A DNA stretch of 46,197 nucleotides from MVYY01 sp035369865 (GTDB lineage Bacteria; Bacteroidota; Bacteroidia; Bacteroidales; Paludibacteraceae), in NCBI GenBank assembly GCA_035369865.1, contig DAOOVG010000002.1, forward strand, positions 1 to 46,197, given 5' to 3'. The translations under genes were made by a program, and so were the position numbers. The notes under the pieces are model-generated. The model saw nothing but the letters and a program-made list of their open reading frames with translations. It was not told the DNA's origin and searched no databases. This document shows positions 8,556 through 16,845 of the stretch, piece after piece (position 1 is the stretch's first letter; every line of letters begins with the position of its first letter).

Positions 8556-9287
8556 TTATTTTTCTAATTCGGAATATATAGTTTCCCAGCTAAGTTTCAC
8601 CAGCTCTGATAATTTATTGGGTAAATAAGCATTTACATCAATAGGTTGATGAATAATCATTTCAATGGTGCCTGGAGTAATTTTCAACGTCGAACGTGAA
8701 ATGCGTTCAAAGCTCCCTCGAATCGTAATGGGAACAATAGGCAACGACAAATCAGTAGCAATGCGGAAAGCTCCATGTTTAAATTTTCCCAATTTACCAT
8801 CACGTGTACGAGTTCCTTCTGGAAAAATCACCACGGAAACACCATTTTTCAGTTTCTTTTCAGCTTTCTTTATACTTTCTTGTGCTGCTATCGGATTTGA
8901 ACGATCAATAAAAATATGACCTGCCAATTCACAGGCAGTACCTACTAAGGGTATTTTTCTTAATTCTATTTTCATCAACCATTTAAAAATGGAAGGTAGC
9001 CAACCATAAATGGCAAAAATGTCGAACAAGCTTTGATGATTGGAGATAAAAACGTAAGATTGTTTTGGATCAATATTTTCCGTACCACGTATTTTCACTT
9101 TCACAAAGCAAAGAGCACAACAAATTCGTGACCACCAACGAGCCGGAAAATAAGAAATTTTTTTATTAGGAAAAATGGGAGATAGTAGGATAGTTATTAA
9201 AGCTGTAATGATGGAAATAACAATAATTATTGGGAAGGCTATTAACCATTGATAAAGAAAAAATAGAAAATTTTTTACATCATTCAT
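8556..9287 (-). CDS. plsC: 1-acyl-sn-glycerol-3-phosphate acyltransferase family (PlsC-type)
   Basis: Transfers an acyl chain to lysophosphatidate to give phosphatidate in membrane lipid synthesis; a member of the PlsC/LPLAT family. 243 aa from the ATG at 9287; the frame runs on to a TTG at 9320, but that would overlap the upstream gene by 20 bases. A hydrophobic N-terminal segment (about 12-37) anchors it in the inner membrane. Signature blocks in order: the catalytic NHQSLFD (HX4D, His84 and Asp89), FIDRSN near 126-131, and FPEGTRTRDGKLGKFKHGAF from residue 155. It follows the EamA gene with a 13-base gap and is probably cotranscribed with it. Substrate preference cannot be told; related ornithine-lipid enzymes look similar. 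Confidence 0.9.
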   Translation of the reverse strand: MNDVKNFLFFLYQWLIAFPIIIVISIITALITILLSPIFPNKKISYFPARWWSRICCALCFVKVKIRGTENIDPKQSYVFISNHQSLFDIFAIYGWLPSIFKWLMKIELRKIPLVGTACELAGHIFIDRSNPIAAQESIKKAEKKLKNGVSVVIFPEGTRTRDGKLGKFKHGAFRIATDLSLPIVPITIRGSFERISRSTLKITPGTIEMIIHQPIDVNAYLPNKLSELVKLSWETIYSELEK

Positions 9288-9300
9288 GTTTAAAAAAGAA

Positions 9301-10221
9301 TTAGAAATTAATGTTTTCAAATTTAGGTTTCTTTAAATTCAATTTATTCAATTGACTCACAAATAAACCTGAAATCACTATGACGATTCCAAAAAGTTTT
9401 AATATAGAAAGAGGCTCTCTTAAAACCAACCATGTGAAAATAGCAGTAAAAGCCGGAATTAAATTGGAAAAAACATTACTTCGAACGACGCCTATACGCC
9501 TTAATACAGACGCAAACAATACATAAGCAACTACAGAAGCAAAAATAGCTAATAATATTAATGCTATCATAGATTCACGAGTAATTTGAATAGTTTTTAT
9601 GCTCGGCAAATCAACGATCAGAAAAGTAGGAAGGAAAAATAATAATCCCAATAAACTTTGATAAAAAATTACATTCAAAGTAGAATAGTGAATAGAAATT
9701 TTTTTCAAAATAATCGAATAAAACACTCCCGAAAAAACAGCAAAAAACAGTAGAACAATTCCAAATGGTTGACTATAAAAACCACTTCGAGGTTCATAAA
9801 TTACAAAACAAACTCCTATCAGCGAAACAATAATTCCCAGAATATTCCATATTCCTACTTTTTCTTTTAAAAAGAAAAAAGCAAAAATGGGCGAAAATAA
9901 TGGAATAGTAGAAATGATAACAGAAGCTATGGTAGGTGAAACTTTTGTCAAACCAAAGGTTTCACCAAGATAGTAAAGATAAGGTTCAAAAAAAGCAAGT
10001 AAAACAAACCACTTAATATCTTTTTTTAAAATTCGTTGAGTTTTTCCAGTCAGTAAAATTATCAAAAGCAACAAAACAGAGGCAATAATTAATCGTAAAG
10101 TTATCAAAGTAATAGGACGAAAAGACTGTAAAGCAATTTTTGTCCAGATAAAAGACATTGCCCAAAATATCATTGCTAAAGTAATAGCAATATATAAATG
10201 AAAAGTTTTAACTTTCGCCAT
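9301..10221 (-). CDS. EamA/DMT-superfamily membrane transporter
   Basis: 306 aa with about ten hydrophobic segments arranged as two EamA repeats of five helices, the plan of the drug/metabolite transporter superfamily. Typical features are the first-helix segment FWAMSFIWTKIAL, the Pro-rich loop FRPITLITLRLI, and in the second half SVVAYVLFASVLRRIG with the conserved terminal stretch NLIPAFTAIFTWLVLREPLS. The C-terminal tail is basic and cytoplasmic. Substrate unknown; members move amino acids, nucleosides or other metabolites, often outward. It is first of a two-gene minus-strand unit with plsC. Confidence 0.9.
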   Translation of the reverse strand: MAKVKTFHLYIAITLAMIFWAMSFIWTKIALQSFRPITLITLRLIIASVLLLLIILLTGKTQRILKKDIKWFVLLAFFEPYLYYLGETFGLTKVSPTIASVIISTIPLFSPIFAFFFLKEKVGIWNILGIIVSLIGVCFVIYEPRSGFYSQPFGIVLLFFAVFSGVFYSIILKKISIHYSTLNVIFYQSLLGLLFFLPTFLIVDLPSIKTIQITRESMIALILLAIFASVVAYVLFASVLRRIGVVRSNVFSNLIPAFTAIFTWLVLREPLSILKLFGIVIVISGLFVSQLNKLNLKKPKFENINF

Positions 10222-10329
10222 ATTTTATAACTGTTCCCTCTATTTATTATTTTCAAAATAAAGGAGATAAAACTTTTTTAAATTGATTTGATTCTTACCT
10301 CAAAAAAACACCATTTTTCACAAAAACAT

Positions 10330-10360
10330 TTTGAAGTATTGGAAAAATTAGTTACTTTTG
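10330..10360 (+). promoter_or_regulatory. Promoter of tRNA-Asn
   Basis: TTTG (10330-10333), 19 bases, TACTTTTG (10353-10360): full match to both Bacteroidota sigma-ABfr promoter boxes. The predicted start is near 10367, about 11 bases before the mature 5' end of the tRNA. Confidence 0.75.
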
Positions 10361-10377
10361 TCCTCGCTATTAAAAAT

Positions 10378-10451
10378 TCTTCCTTAGCTCAGTCGGTTAG
10401 AGCATCTGACTGTTAATCAGAGGGTCCTTGGTTCAAGTCCAAGAGGAAGAG
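10378..10451 (+). tRNA. tRNA-Asn (anticodon GTT)
   Basis: A full cloverleaf can be drawn: acceptor TCTTCCT (10378-10384) with AGGAAGA (10444-10450); D arm GCTC/GAGC; anticodon stem TCTGA/TCAGA with loop CTGTTAA and anticodon GTT at 10412-10414; T arm CTTGG/CCAAG around TTCAAGT. The discriminator base is G at 10451, as expected for tRNA-Asn. The 3' CCA is not encoded (the DNA continues CAAAG). It is a single tRNA with its own promoter and terminator, convergent with comM. Confidence 0.97.
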
Positions 10452-10452
10452 C

Positions 10453-10479
10453 AAAGTTGCTTTCAGGGGCAACTTTTTT
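10453..10479 (+). terminator. Terminator of tRNA-Asn
   Basis: AAAGTTGC (10453-10460) pairs with GCAACTTT (10469-10476) across an 8-base loop and runs into a T tract ending at 10479. It begins two bases after the tRNA and ends 13 bases before the comM stop, so it may also serve comM on the other strand through its A-rich side. Confidence 0.85.
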
Positions 10480-10492
10480 ATTTTGGTCAATT

Positions 10493-12031
10493 TTAGCTTC
10501 CCCAACCTTCTCGATCCAGATTTCGATAATTAATTGCTTCGGCAATATGATAAGCAAGAATCATTTCTGAATCATCCAGATCAGCAATGGTGCGAGCCAC
10601 TTTCAAAATCCGATCATAGGCTCTTGCTGACAAACTCAATCGTTGCATAGCTGTTTTTAATAATTCAAGACCTGATTTATCGGGCGTGGCAAATTTTCGC
10701 TGCAACTTGGTAGTCATCTGAGCATTACAATAAACTCCCTCAATATCTTTAAATCTTCTTTCCTGAATTTGACGAGCTTTAATAACCCTTTCACGGATTT
10801 TAATACTACTTTCGCCTTCTTTTATATCTGAAAGTTTTTCAAAAGGAACAGGTACAATTTCAATATGAATATCAATCCTGTCTAATAAAGGACCAGAAAT
10901 ACGATTCAGATATTTTTGCACGACACCCGGAGCACAAACACATTCTCGTTCTGGATGATTATAATAACCGCAAGGGCAGGGATTCATAGCTGCTATCAGC
11001 ATAAAACTGGCAGGATATTCAATGGTAAATTTTGCACGTGAAATCGTAATTCTGCGGTCTTCAAGAGGCTGTCTCAACACTTCAAGAACAGAACGCTTAA
11101 ATTCAGGAAGTTCGTCAAGAAAAAGTACCCCATTGTGAGCCAGAGAAATTTCACCTGGCTGCGGGAAAGTCCCTCCTCCTACTAAGGCGACATCTGAAAT
11201 AGTATGATGTGGACTTCTGAAAGGACGTTCATACATCAAAGAAGTATTATTGCCAATTTTTCCAGCTACAGAATGAATTTTTGTTGTTTCAAGGGCTTCG
11301 TGTAATGTTAATGGTGGCAAAATGGTTGGGATTCGCTTTGCCAGCATAGATTTACCAGATCCAGGAGGACCTACCATAATAATGTTATGTCCACCTGCTG
11401 CTGCAACTTCTAAGGCTCTTTTTACATTTTCCTGACCTTTTACATCAGCAAAATCAATTTCAAAATGATTCAAATTTTCATAAAATTCTTGCCGCGTATT
11501 GACAATAGTAGGTTCAATATCCAAATTACCATTTAGAAAGTCAACAACCTGCTTGATATTTTCTACACCATAAACTTCCAGGTCGTTTACTACGGCAGCT
11601 TCACGGGCATTTTGCTTTGGCAGAATAAATCCTTTGAATTTTTCTTCTCGTGCTTTGATGGCAATAGACAAAGCTCCTTTAATAGGATTCAAACTTCCAT
11701 CCAGCGACAATTCACCCATAATAAGGTATTGTTCTAATTGATTGGCTTGAATTTTTTCATCAGCAGCCAGCATACCAATAGCCAATGGAAGATCGTAAGC
11801 TGAACCTTCTTTGCGAATGTCTGCTGGTGCCATATTCACCACTATCTGCTTTCTGGGCATTTTATAGCCAATATAATCCAAAGCAGAAGCTATGCGTTCA
11901 TGACTTTCTTTCACTGCATTATCAGGTAAACCTACCAAAAAGAAATGGATACCTTGATTTACATTTACTTCAATAGTGATAATTGTAGCATTAATCCCTT
12001 GAACTGCAGCTCCAAACGTTTTAACTAACAT
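10493..12031 (-). CDS. comM: YifB/ComM family Mg-chelatase-like AAA+ ATPase
   Basis: 512 aa from the ATG at 12031, the usual family length; the frame runs on to a TTG at 12121, which would add an unlikely 30-residue basic tail and overlap the neighbouring gene. N-terminal ChlI-like domain (about 1-190) with NMAPADIRKEG, then the AAA+ core with Walker A GPPGSGKS at 221-228, Walker B GVLFLDELPEF, and the Cys-rich insert MNPCPCGYYNHPERECVCAP expected to bind zinc, then the C-terminal Mg_chelatase_C region (LSARAYDRILKVARTIADL). In naturally competent bacteria ComM is a helicase promoting branch migration during integration of incoming DNA; it is widespread also outside known competent species. 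It is 40 bases downstream of the exported protein gene on the same strand. Confidence 0.93.
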   Translation of the reverse strand: MLVKTFGAAVQGINATIITIEVNVNQGIHFFLVGLPDNAVKESHERIASALDYIGYKMPRKQIVVNMAPADIRKEGSAYDLPLAIGMLAADEKIQANQLEQYLIMGELSLDGSLNPIKGALSIAIKAREEKFKGFILPKQNAREAAVVNDLEVYGVENIKQVVDFLNGNLDIEPTIVNTRQEFYENLNHFEIDFADVKGQENVKRALEVAAAGGHNIIMVGPPGSGKSMLAKRIPTILPPLTLHEALETTKIHSVAGKIGNNTSLMYERPFRSPHHTISDVALVGGGTFPQPGEISLAHNGVLFLDELPEFKRSVLEVLRQPLEDRRITISRAKFTIEYPASFMLIAAMNPCPCGYYNHPERECVCAPGVVQKYLNRISGPLLDRIDIHIEIVPVPFEKLSDIKEGESSIKIRERVIKARQIQERRFKDIEGVYCNAQMTTKLQRKFATPDKSGLELLKTAMQRLSLSARAYDRILKVARTIADLDDSEMILAYHIAEAINYRNLDREGWGS

Positions 12032-12071
12032 TGATAACGATTTAAAATTAAAATTAAATTTAAGCCATTTT

Positions 12072-13142
12072 TTAATTCTGACAGGCAATTGTTTTGCTAT
12101 TTTTTTTAAAAGAATGGTCAAGTAATACTTTTAATGTAAACAATTGTTCAGTAAATAATTTCCCTTCGGATAAATGAAGTCGCAAAGCCAATTTCCCTTC
12201 CACTGTTGAAGTTTGAATAGGCTTCCAGTACCATTCACTTTCCAGATAAGAATTGCCACGTAAAAAAGGATTATTCCAATATAAATTATTTCCATGTTTG
12301 TTATACAACCTCATTCGTTTATCTCCTATATAAAAAGAATTTTCTGAGCCAAACCTGTTATATTGTATATTTCCTCTCAAAACAATACCGCTTGGTTTAA
12401 AAGTCATATTATCCAAACCTCGTTCACGTTCAAATCCTTGTAAAAGACCCACAGCAAAAAACAAAGTATCCAATTTTGAACGATTTTCCAGCAAATTTAT
12501 TCCTAAAGAAAGATGCATTAAAACATTGTCACATACGTGAAAATCAGTATTTCGAGGAGCAGTATTGGCATAATGAAACATATATGATTGAAAATCTGCG
12601 AAAAAGTTTTCAAAGTGTTTTACTCCTGAAGCACCAACAAAGAATGATTCACGCTGGGTTGCAGTTTGATGTCCTGTCCAATCGAGCCACAAATTAAAAA
12701 AATCGGAGGAATGGTTTATTTGCCAAAACAATCCTTCTATATTCGGTTTAAAGTATTCTACAGAATCTTGAAAAAAGAAATCGGAATAATTTGTAAGGAT
12801 ATCAGAACGGGGAAAAGAACCTACACGCAATAAAATTTTTGGTGTAAATAATTGATAATAAGCTATTAATTTAACTTTTTCTATTGCTTTTTTTGAACCC
12901 GATATATTTAGCAAATCTGTCCCCACAAAAAAAGAATGAATATTTTCCCATTGAAAGGTTAACTGAGGAGCGACGTGCAATCCTTTCATAGTCTGATCAT
13001 TCACATAAGAAGATCCTGAAAATTCGGTATTGTCAAAAAAATAATTAAAACCCATTTCCCAACCCGCTGTTTGAGCCAGAGAAATGAAATGAACAAGAAA
13101 AAACAAAAAAAGCAATAGAAAGTATTTGCGTATAAACTTCAC
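12072..13142 (-). CDS. Exported, probable outer-membrane beta-barrel protein
   Basis: 356 aa, no named family recognised. The start is GTG at 13142: it gives a textbook signal peptide (MKFIRKYFLLLFLFFLVHF, then SLAQ near residue 24), an in-frame TGA lies about 20 bases upstream, and the next Met is inside the mature protein. The mature part is rich in Tyr, Phe, Trp and alternating hydrophobic residues with short Asn/Gly turns (GFNYFFDNTEFSGSSY, LRGNIQYNRFGSENSFYIGD), which suggests antiparallel strands of an outer-membrane barrel. It shares a strand with comM 40 bases downstream, but a functional link is not evident. A porin or other barrel fold is inferred from composition only. Confidence 0.7.
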   Translation of the reverse strand: MKFIRKYFLLLFLFFLVHFISLAQTAGWEMGFNYFFDNTEFSGSSYVNDQTMKGLHVAPQLTFQWENIHSFFVGTDLLNISGSKKAIEKVKLIAYYQLFTPKILLRVGSFPRSDILTNYSDFFFQDSVEYFKPNIEGLFWQINHSSDFFNLWLDWTGHQTATQRESFFVGASGVKHFENFFADFQSYMFHYANTAPRNTDFHVCDNVLMHLSLGINLLENRSKLDTLFFAVGLLQGFERERGLDNMTFKPSGIVLRGNIQYNRFGSENSFYIGDKRMRLYNKHGNNLYWNNPFLRGNSYLESEWYWKPIQTSTVEGKLALRLHLSEGKLFTEQLFTLKVLLDHSFKKNSKTIACQN

Positions 13143-13159
13143 TCTAAAAACTTTATTAA

Positions 13160-13194
13160 AAAATCACAAAAAAACAGATTATCTTTGTGATTTT
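13160..13194 (-). terminator. Terminator between UPF0158 pseudogene and exported-protein gene
   Basis: AAAATCACAAA (13160-13170) pairs with TTTGTGATTTT (13184-13194), 11 bp with a 13-base loop, and the minus strand continues in T residues (GTGATTTTTTAATA). It would end minus-strand transcripts entering from the UPF0158 side. It lies only about 20 bases upstream of the GTG start at 13142, so it could instead act as a leader hairpin. The plus strand carries a TATCTTTG box at 13180-13187 inside the same repeat, with no plus-strand gene after it. Confidence 0.5.
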
Positions 13195-13324
13195 GAATAT
13201 CTTTTTATCTATTCATTAAACTACAATATCTCAATATTTCTAAACTTTTACTTTCATATTTTTTGTATGTCGAACCGTTGAGAATATAGCTCAATGTACC
13301 TATTTACAAATTTAAGTAAAATGA

Positions 13325-13623
13325 TTATTCACCGAATTTTTCCTTGTTTTCTTCAATCTGTTCTTTCACCCACTCAATATATCTCCTCATTTTAAAATCA
13401 AACTATTTTTCTCGATAGTTACCGGAATATTCTATTTGCCATTTGAAGTTGCGAAAAGGTTTGGAGCTGCTTAATGCTTGTATCAATCTTTCCTGTAATC
13501 TTATATCTTTTACACTTTCAGCAAAATCGGTTATAATTTGATAAAATTCAGATGAAAAAAACTCCTCATCCCACTATCCAGACTTTCAGCAATTTTTTCT
13601 ATTTGTTTCTCTGTGGTTTTCAT
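13325..13623 (-). pseudogene. UPF0158 family protein, broken
   Basis: Starting at the ATG at 13621-13623 the frame reads an N-terminus typical of the family (EKQIEKIAESLDSGMR), then the frame changes near 13570-13585 and the coding text resumes as EEFFSSEFYQIITDFAES and RLIQALSSSKPFRNFK, which matches the conserved C-terminal half of UPF0158. A TAG at 13405-13407 sits where family members have Trp in REKWFDFK. Coding continues after it (FDFKMRRYIEWVKEQIEE) to TAA at 13325. Compared with what I recall of intact relatives, about 50 residues between the two blocks are missing, so an internal deletion plus a nonsense change have inactivated it. The family's function is unknown. I am confident of the family call from the FRNFK...YREK.F.F pattern, less so of the exact deletion size. 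Confidence 0.7.
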
Positions 13624-13791
13624 GTCTTAAAAAAACATTTAATGTTAGGATAAAAAAGGTATGAAAGTATTTTCTTAAAGATTAAATTCTTTCCTATGGC
13701 CAGATTTATTATCTCTGTACAGAAAATGATAGAAATAATGAGAAAATACAAATTTCATCGGTGAATAATAAAAAAATAAAATTTTTAACAA

Positions 13792-14664
13792 TTAAGACAT
13801 TGTACTATACTTTTTTAACCAGTCTATTGCACCTTTGGTTTCCCACCAAATGGGCTGGGCGTAAGATACGTAATAATCGGCTTCATTTTCATCTCCAATT
13901 CCGTAATATTCTGCAAGTTCAACGATGGGTAAAGCTGATAAAATTTTTTTTGCTACATATTTATTTTGTTTTAAGGCTTTTTGTAATTGTTTTTTGGATT
14001 TTAAAGTATCACCCTCTTTTTTGAAAGTATATAAAGCATAATTAAAAAGAGAAAAAGCTTTGTCCTCGTTTTTAAACATTTTGAAATATTTCTCATATTT
14101 GCTATCCTCATTCAGCTCAATCAGATAAAGCATTAATTGATCTCTTACTCCTTGATTATCGTTCGGATTGAATTCTATCATTTCTTCAAAAATTTCGACA
14201 CATTCTTTCTTCTTACCGAGAAGGTAAAGAATTTCAGCATGATCTCGTAAACAACGCATAAAAGGTCGAGTTTCAACAATACCCCAAAAATAACCTTTAT
14301 ACTCATTATATTTTTCTCCGCAAAATAAACGTCTGCCTATTTCAATACCTTTTTCATAAAAAGCATCTGCTTTTTGAATCGATTCTTCTGTATCACCTAA
14401 ATATTCATAAGCTTCAATACAATCAGGGTCAAGTTGAAGTGCTTTTTCTATTTTCTTTTTTGCTATAGCAGGCGTTAAATCGTAAGCTTCATAAACAAGG
14501 TCTTGAGCTTTTTCTTTATTAGTTGATGGTTTGTTCTTGAAAGATGAAATATCCTTCCCCATAAGATCATTCAGAAATTTTTCCATTTCTTCTTCACTCT
14601 GAAAATTCTGAGATTCAAGAAGCCTTGTTAATTCAGTCATAAATTTATCTTGTTGCTTATTCAT
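13792..14664 (-). CDS. TPR protein with ST7-like core
   Basis: 290 aa, cytoplasmic by the absence of a signal peptide or membrane segment. The N-terminal 60 residues are acidic and charged; then come helical TPR-type repeats (AKKKIEKALQLDPDCIEAYEYLGD, here given as two pieces: AKKKIEKALQLD and PDCIEAYEYLGD). The block GYFWGIVETRPFMRCL followed by EMIEFNPNDNQGVRDQLM resembles the ST7-like group of TPR proteins found across bacteria. The C-terminus contains ALPIVELAEYYGIGDENEA and WWETKGAIDWLKKY, also typical of that group. Function unknown; TPR proteins usually bind other proteins. It is intact although both neighbours are decayed. ATG at 14664; a possible -7 box TATTTTTG lies at 14690-14697 on the minus strand. 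Confidence 0.8.
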   Translation of the reverse strand: MNKQQDKFMTELTRLLESQNFQSEEEMEKFLNDLMGKDISSFKNKPSTNKEKAQDLVYEAYDLTPAIAKKKIEKALQLDPDCIEAYEYLGDTEESIQKADAFYEKGIEIGRRLFCGEKYNEYKGYFWGIVETRPFMRCLRDHAEILYLLGKKKECVEIFEEMIEFNPNDNQGVRDQLMLYLIELNEDSKYEKYFKMFKNEDKAFSLFNYALYTFKKEGDTLKSKKQLQKALKQNKYVAKKILSALPIVELAEYYGIGDENEADYYVSYAQPIWWETKGAIDWLKKYSTMS

Positions 14665-14689
14665 AATTTTTCTGTTTTTTAAAAGTTTA

Positions 14690-14697
14690 CAAAAATA
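14690..14697 (-). promoter_or_regulatory. Possible -7 box for TPR gene
   Basis: The minus strand carries TATTTTTG, a full match to TAnnTTTG, 25 bases upstream of the ATG of the TPR gene. No TTTG is found at the expected distance upstream, so this is only a partial match. Confidence 0.35.
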
Positions 14698-15318
14698 TTT
14701 TAAAGTTTAATGCTTCTATTTTACTACCAATAAAAAACCAATGATTGATGATTTTTATTCATTCAGCTTTTTATTCTTGTTTAAAAGAGATCATTTTGTT
14801 CTTTTATACGTTAGCGTATTATCATCCGATTCCCTATTTTTTCAGAATAATATCTTGTTAGATTAACTCTGATTAAAAATACAAATGTACTTAATAGTTT
14901 GAATAAATACGTAGAAATTATTATTTTGTTCAGGTCCGACGCATTTAATTTTCCAATAATTGTAAAAGGAATTGATTGACCCAACTAACTTTTAATCATT
15001 TTGTAGCCATTAAATCTTTTGGCATGACTTTCTTCGACAAAGAAAACGTAATTTTTCGAATAAAAGAAAAGTTTTCAGTACTGTCTTTTATATCACTAAG
15101 GTAATACTTGTTTCGGTTTCTTGTTTTTACCTACATTTCTCTGAGATATAATTTTTTATAATGCTTTTAGCTTTTCCTAATTCTCACCACAAATGAAGAT
15201 GAATATAGTAATTTTTTTAAGAAAAAATTCTTTATTGTCAAAATAAGATATTAAATTTCCTCTATAAATCTCATATTTCTTTTTTGTGAAGAGGCTTATA
15301 ACGGACAATTATGAATAT
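14698..15318. other. Gene-free stretch with possible degraded coding text
   Basis: No intact gene. On the minus strand, 14868-14979 reads IPFTIIGKL...STYLFKLLSTF, which faintly recalls the C-terminal membrane part of the YhhQ/VUT queuosine-precursor transporters, but upstream stops break the frame and I cannot prove it. A small hairpin ATACG-TTAG-CGTAT lies at 14806-14819. The rest is AT-rich with stops in every frame. Together with its neighbours it looks like DNA that once coded and has eroded. Confidence 0.35.
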
Positions 15319-15525
15319 TTAGAGCAAAAGTTCTATCAGGCTGGAGCTGATTTCAACTTTCGCTTTACAAATATTAATTTCCTTTTCGAACCAATGGTTC
15401 TTCTCGGCGTTCAATTCGAATTGTCTGCTATAGTCAGTTTGCAAAACCGGAGTATGAAAATTCCACCACAAATTTAACGGCTTTACAAACAATCCGAGAC
15501 TACTTTTAGTGAATCTATATTCAGG
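15319..15525 (-). pseudogene. Unidentified coding remnant, Trp/Tyr/Phe-rich
   Basis: A 68-codon open frame on the minus strand between a TAG (15526-15528) and a TAA (15319-15321), with no plausible start codon at its beginning. It reads as real protein: SSLGLFVKPLNLWWNFHTP, then TDYSRQFELNAEKNHWFEK. The alternating aromatic pattern resembles strands of an outer-membrane barrel, but no family is recognised. It abuts the 3' end of the degraded IS110 transposase, so it may be the C-terminal piece of a gene into which the element inserted. The matching N-terminal piece was not found beyond the other end of the element. Confidence 0.4.
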
Positions 15526-16670
15526 CTACAATAGGAGTTTTTTTCTTTAGATGATATTCATTATCAAATTTCTCTTCTTTCGAGAGCAATGTCCAGATGA
15601 TTACAAGCTGTTCTTGTGCTGTAGCCGTAATAATTATATTATGATGCTTTTTCATTTCTTGCATGTGCCAAAAACAACAATAAAAGACAGAACCTATATT
15701 TCTGGAGGCACCCTATGCACATTCCATTAAAGTTTTGCGAAGATATTTGTTTTCATGGGTAATTTTGCGACTCTTGATTTTACCTGCGCTTTCGTCGTTG
15801 CGTGGACGGAGTCCTGCCCATGATACAAGGGCTGCTGCTGTGGCAAACAGTTTCATGTTATCGCCTATTTCTGAAATGATGATGGCTGCTGAAAGTTCTT
15901 TGATGCCACGTATTCCAAATAATATCGAGAAGGTTTTGGGATAAAGTTTGCGACATTTCCGAATCATTGAATCAACGCATTGTTGCTTTTGAAGTTGATA
16001 CAAATCCAACATTTGGGTGTATTGTCTGAGCAAATCCCTGTCGCTTTGTTTGACATCACCCTCGAGAGCTTCTCGAATCGTTGATTGACCATGACTGTTA
16101 ATGGTACGCCTATGAATGAGCTTGACCAACTCATAGGATGAGGTTTCACCTTTGATAAGTGCATCTACCACTTTGCGGTAACTTTTGCTGGCTACGTCGG
16201 ATACATAATTGCTCAAGCGAATGTTGCAACGCTGCAAAATCATATCGATGCGTTGCTGACAATGAACTAAATCCTCGTTTATCTCGTTGATGCGCCTTCC
16301 GTATTGACGAAGACTTTGAATGTTGCCATCAGGGACAAAGCTGTCGTGAACCAACTCTTTCAGTAAAAACCTTTGCTATCCATTCGGCATCCTTTACATC
16401 GCTTTTACGTCCTAGCAGTTGTTTGAGAAACTGAGCATTGACCAAACGCAATTGAAAATCGTTTTCAAGCAAACGCCATATAGATATTCAGTAAATACCT
16501 GTGCTTCCCATACACACTTCACTTACAAAGTGTGATTTCATGACCAGACCCATCCGTTTTATTTCACGGGTGGTCACATCAAATTTTTCTTCTGTTTTTT
16601 TACCTTGTTCATCCAAGATACACATAAATATGCTATTTTTGTAAACGTCAAGATCACTGACTGTTCTTCT
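15521..16670 (-). pseudogene. IS110-family transposase, degraded
   Basis: Reading minus from about 16655: DLDVYKNSIFMCILDEQGKK (N-terminal DEDD-type domain, first Asp present), then GSTGIY followed by TGA (16488-16490) where relatives have Trp, then GRKSDVKDAEWIAKV, a +1 shift at the five-A run 16365-16369 (five T on the coding strand; with four T the frame reads AKVLLKELVHDSFVPD), then a long open part to 15716 containing the C-terminal Transposase_20-like region GIRGIKELSAAIIISEIGDN and AALVSWAGLRPRNDESAGK. A TAG at 15713-15715 replaces the Trp of the usual CAWGASR, and coding resumes as GASRNIGSVFY...AQEQLVIIWTLLSKEEKF to TGA at 15521-15523. Two nonsense changes and one frameshift make it inactive. 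IS110 elements lack terminal inverted repeats, so the outer ends cannot be fixed here. Confidence 0.85.
16488..16490 (-). other. In-frame TGA replacing Trp in IS110 transposase
   Basis: The coding strand reads GGT ATT TAC TGA at the position of the conserved GIYW motif of IS110 transposases. TGG to TGA is a single G-to-A change. Intact genes here (rpsJ, thrC, nrnA) end in TGA, so it is a true stop and not a Trp codon. Confidence 0.8.
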
Positions 16671-16785
16671 TGTATGAAAGTAATTTTAAATTAAACAATT
16701 GTACCTTTTGAGTACGTTAATTGCTTATAAAACAATCATAGCCTTGATTTTTATTGTGCGGTATATAAAAAATCATTTTTTTATG

Positions 16786-16793
16786 TATGTTTG
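16786..16793 (+). promoter_or_regulatory. Possible -7 box of nadK promoter
   Basis: TATGTTTG matches TAnnTTTG and lies 52 bases before the nadK ATG. No clear TTTG stands 19-20 bases upstream, so only the -7 element is supported. The flank (16671-16845) otherwise holds nothing I can name. Confidence 0.45.
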
Positions 16794-16845
16794 TGTACAT
16801 TTTATTTTTCTATTGTACAAGTAAATCAATCATAAACAATAATTT

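Noticed and set aside
9288..9320. TTG start for the PlsC-type gene
   Set aside because: It overlaps the EamA stop by 20 bases; the ATG at 9287 gives a 13-base gap and the family's normal N-terminus.
12032..12121. Longer N-terminus for ComM starting at TTG
   Set aside because: It would overlap the upstream gene and exceed the usual family length; the ATG at 12031 gives the standard MLVKTFGAAVQG start.
14868..14979. Queuosine precursor transporter pseudogene
   Set aside because: Only a short stretch recalls the family, upstream frames are broken, and I cannot separate it from chance without a search.
15286..15477. 63-codon plus-strand frame
   Set aside because: Starts at GTG with no family signal, and the opposite strand reads more like protein (the aromatic-rich remnant).
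13405..16490. Possible reassignment of TAG or TGA to Trp
   Set aside because: rpsQ ends in TAG and rpsJ, thrC and nrnA end in TGA at the family's usual C-termini, so both are working stops; the affected frames also carry frameshifts or deletions.
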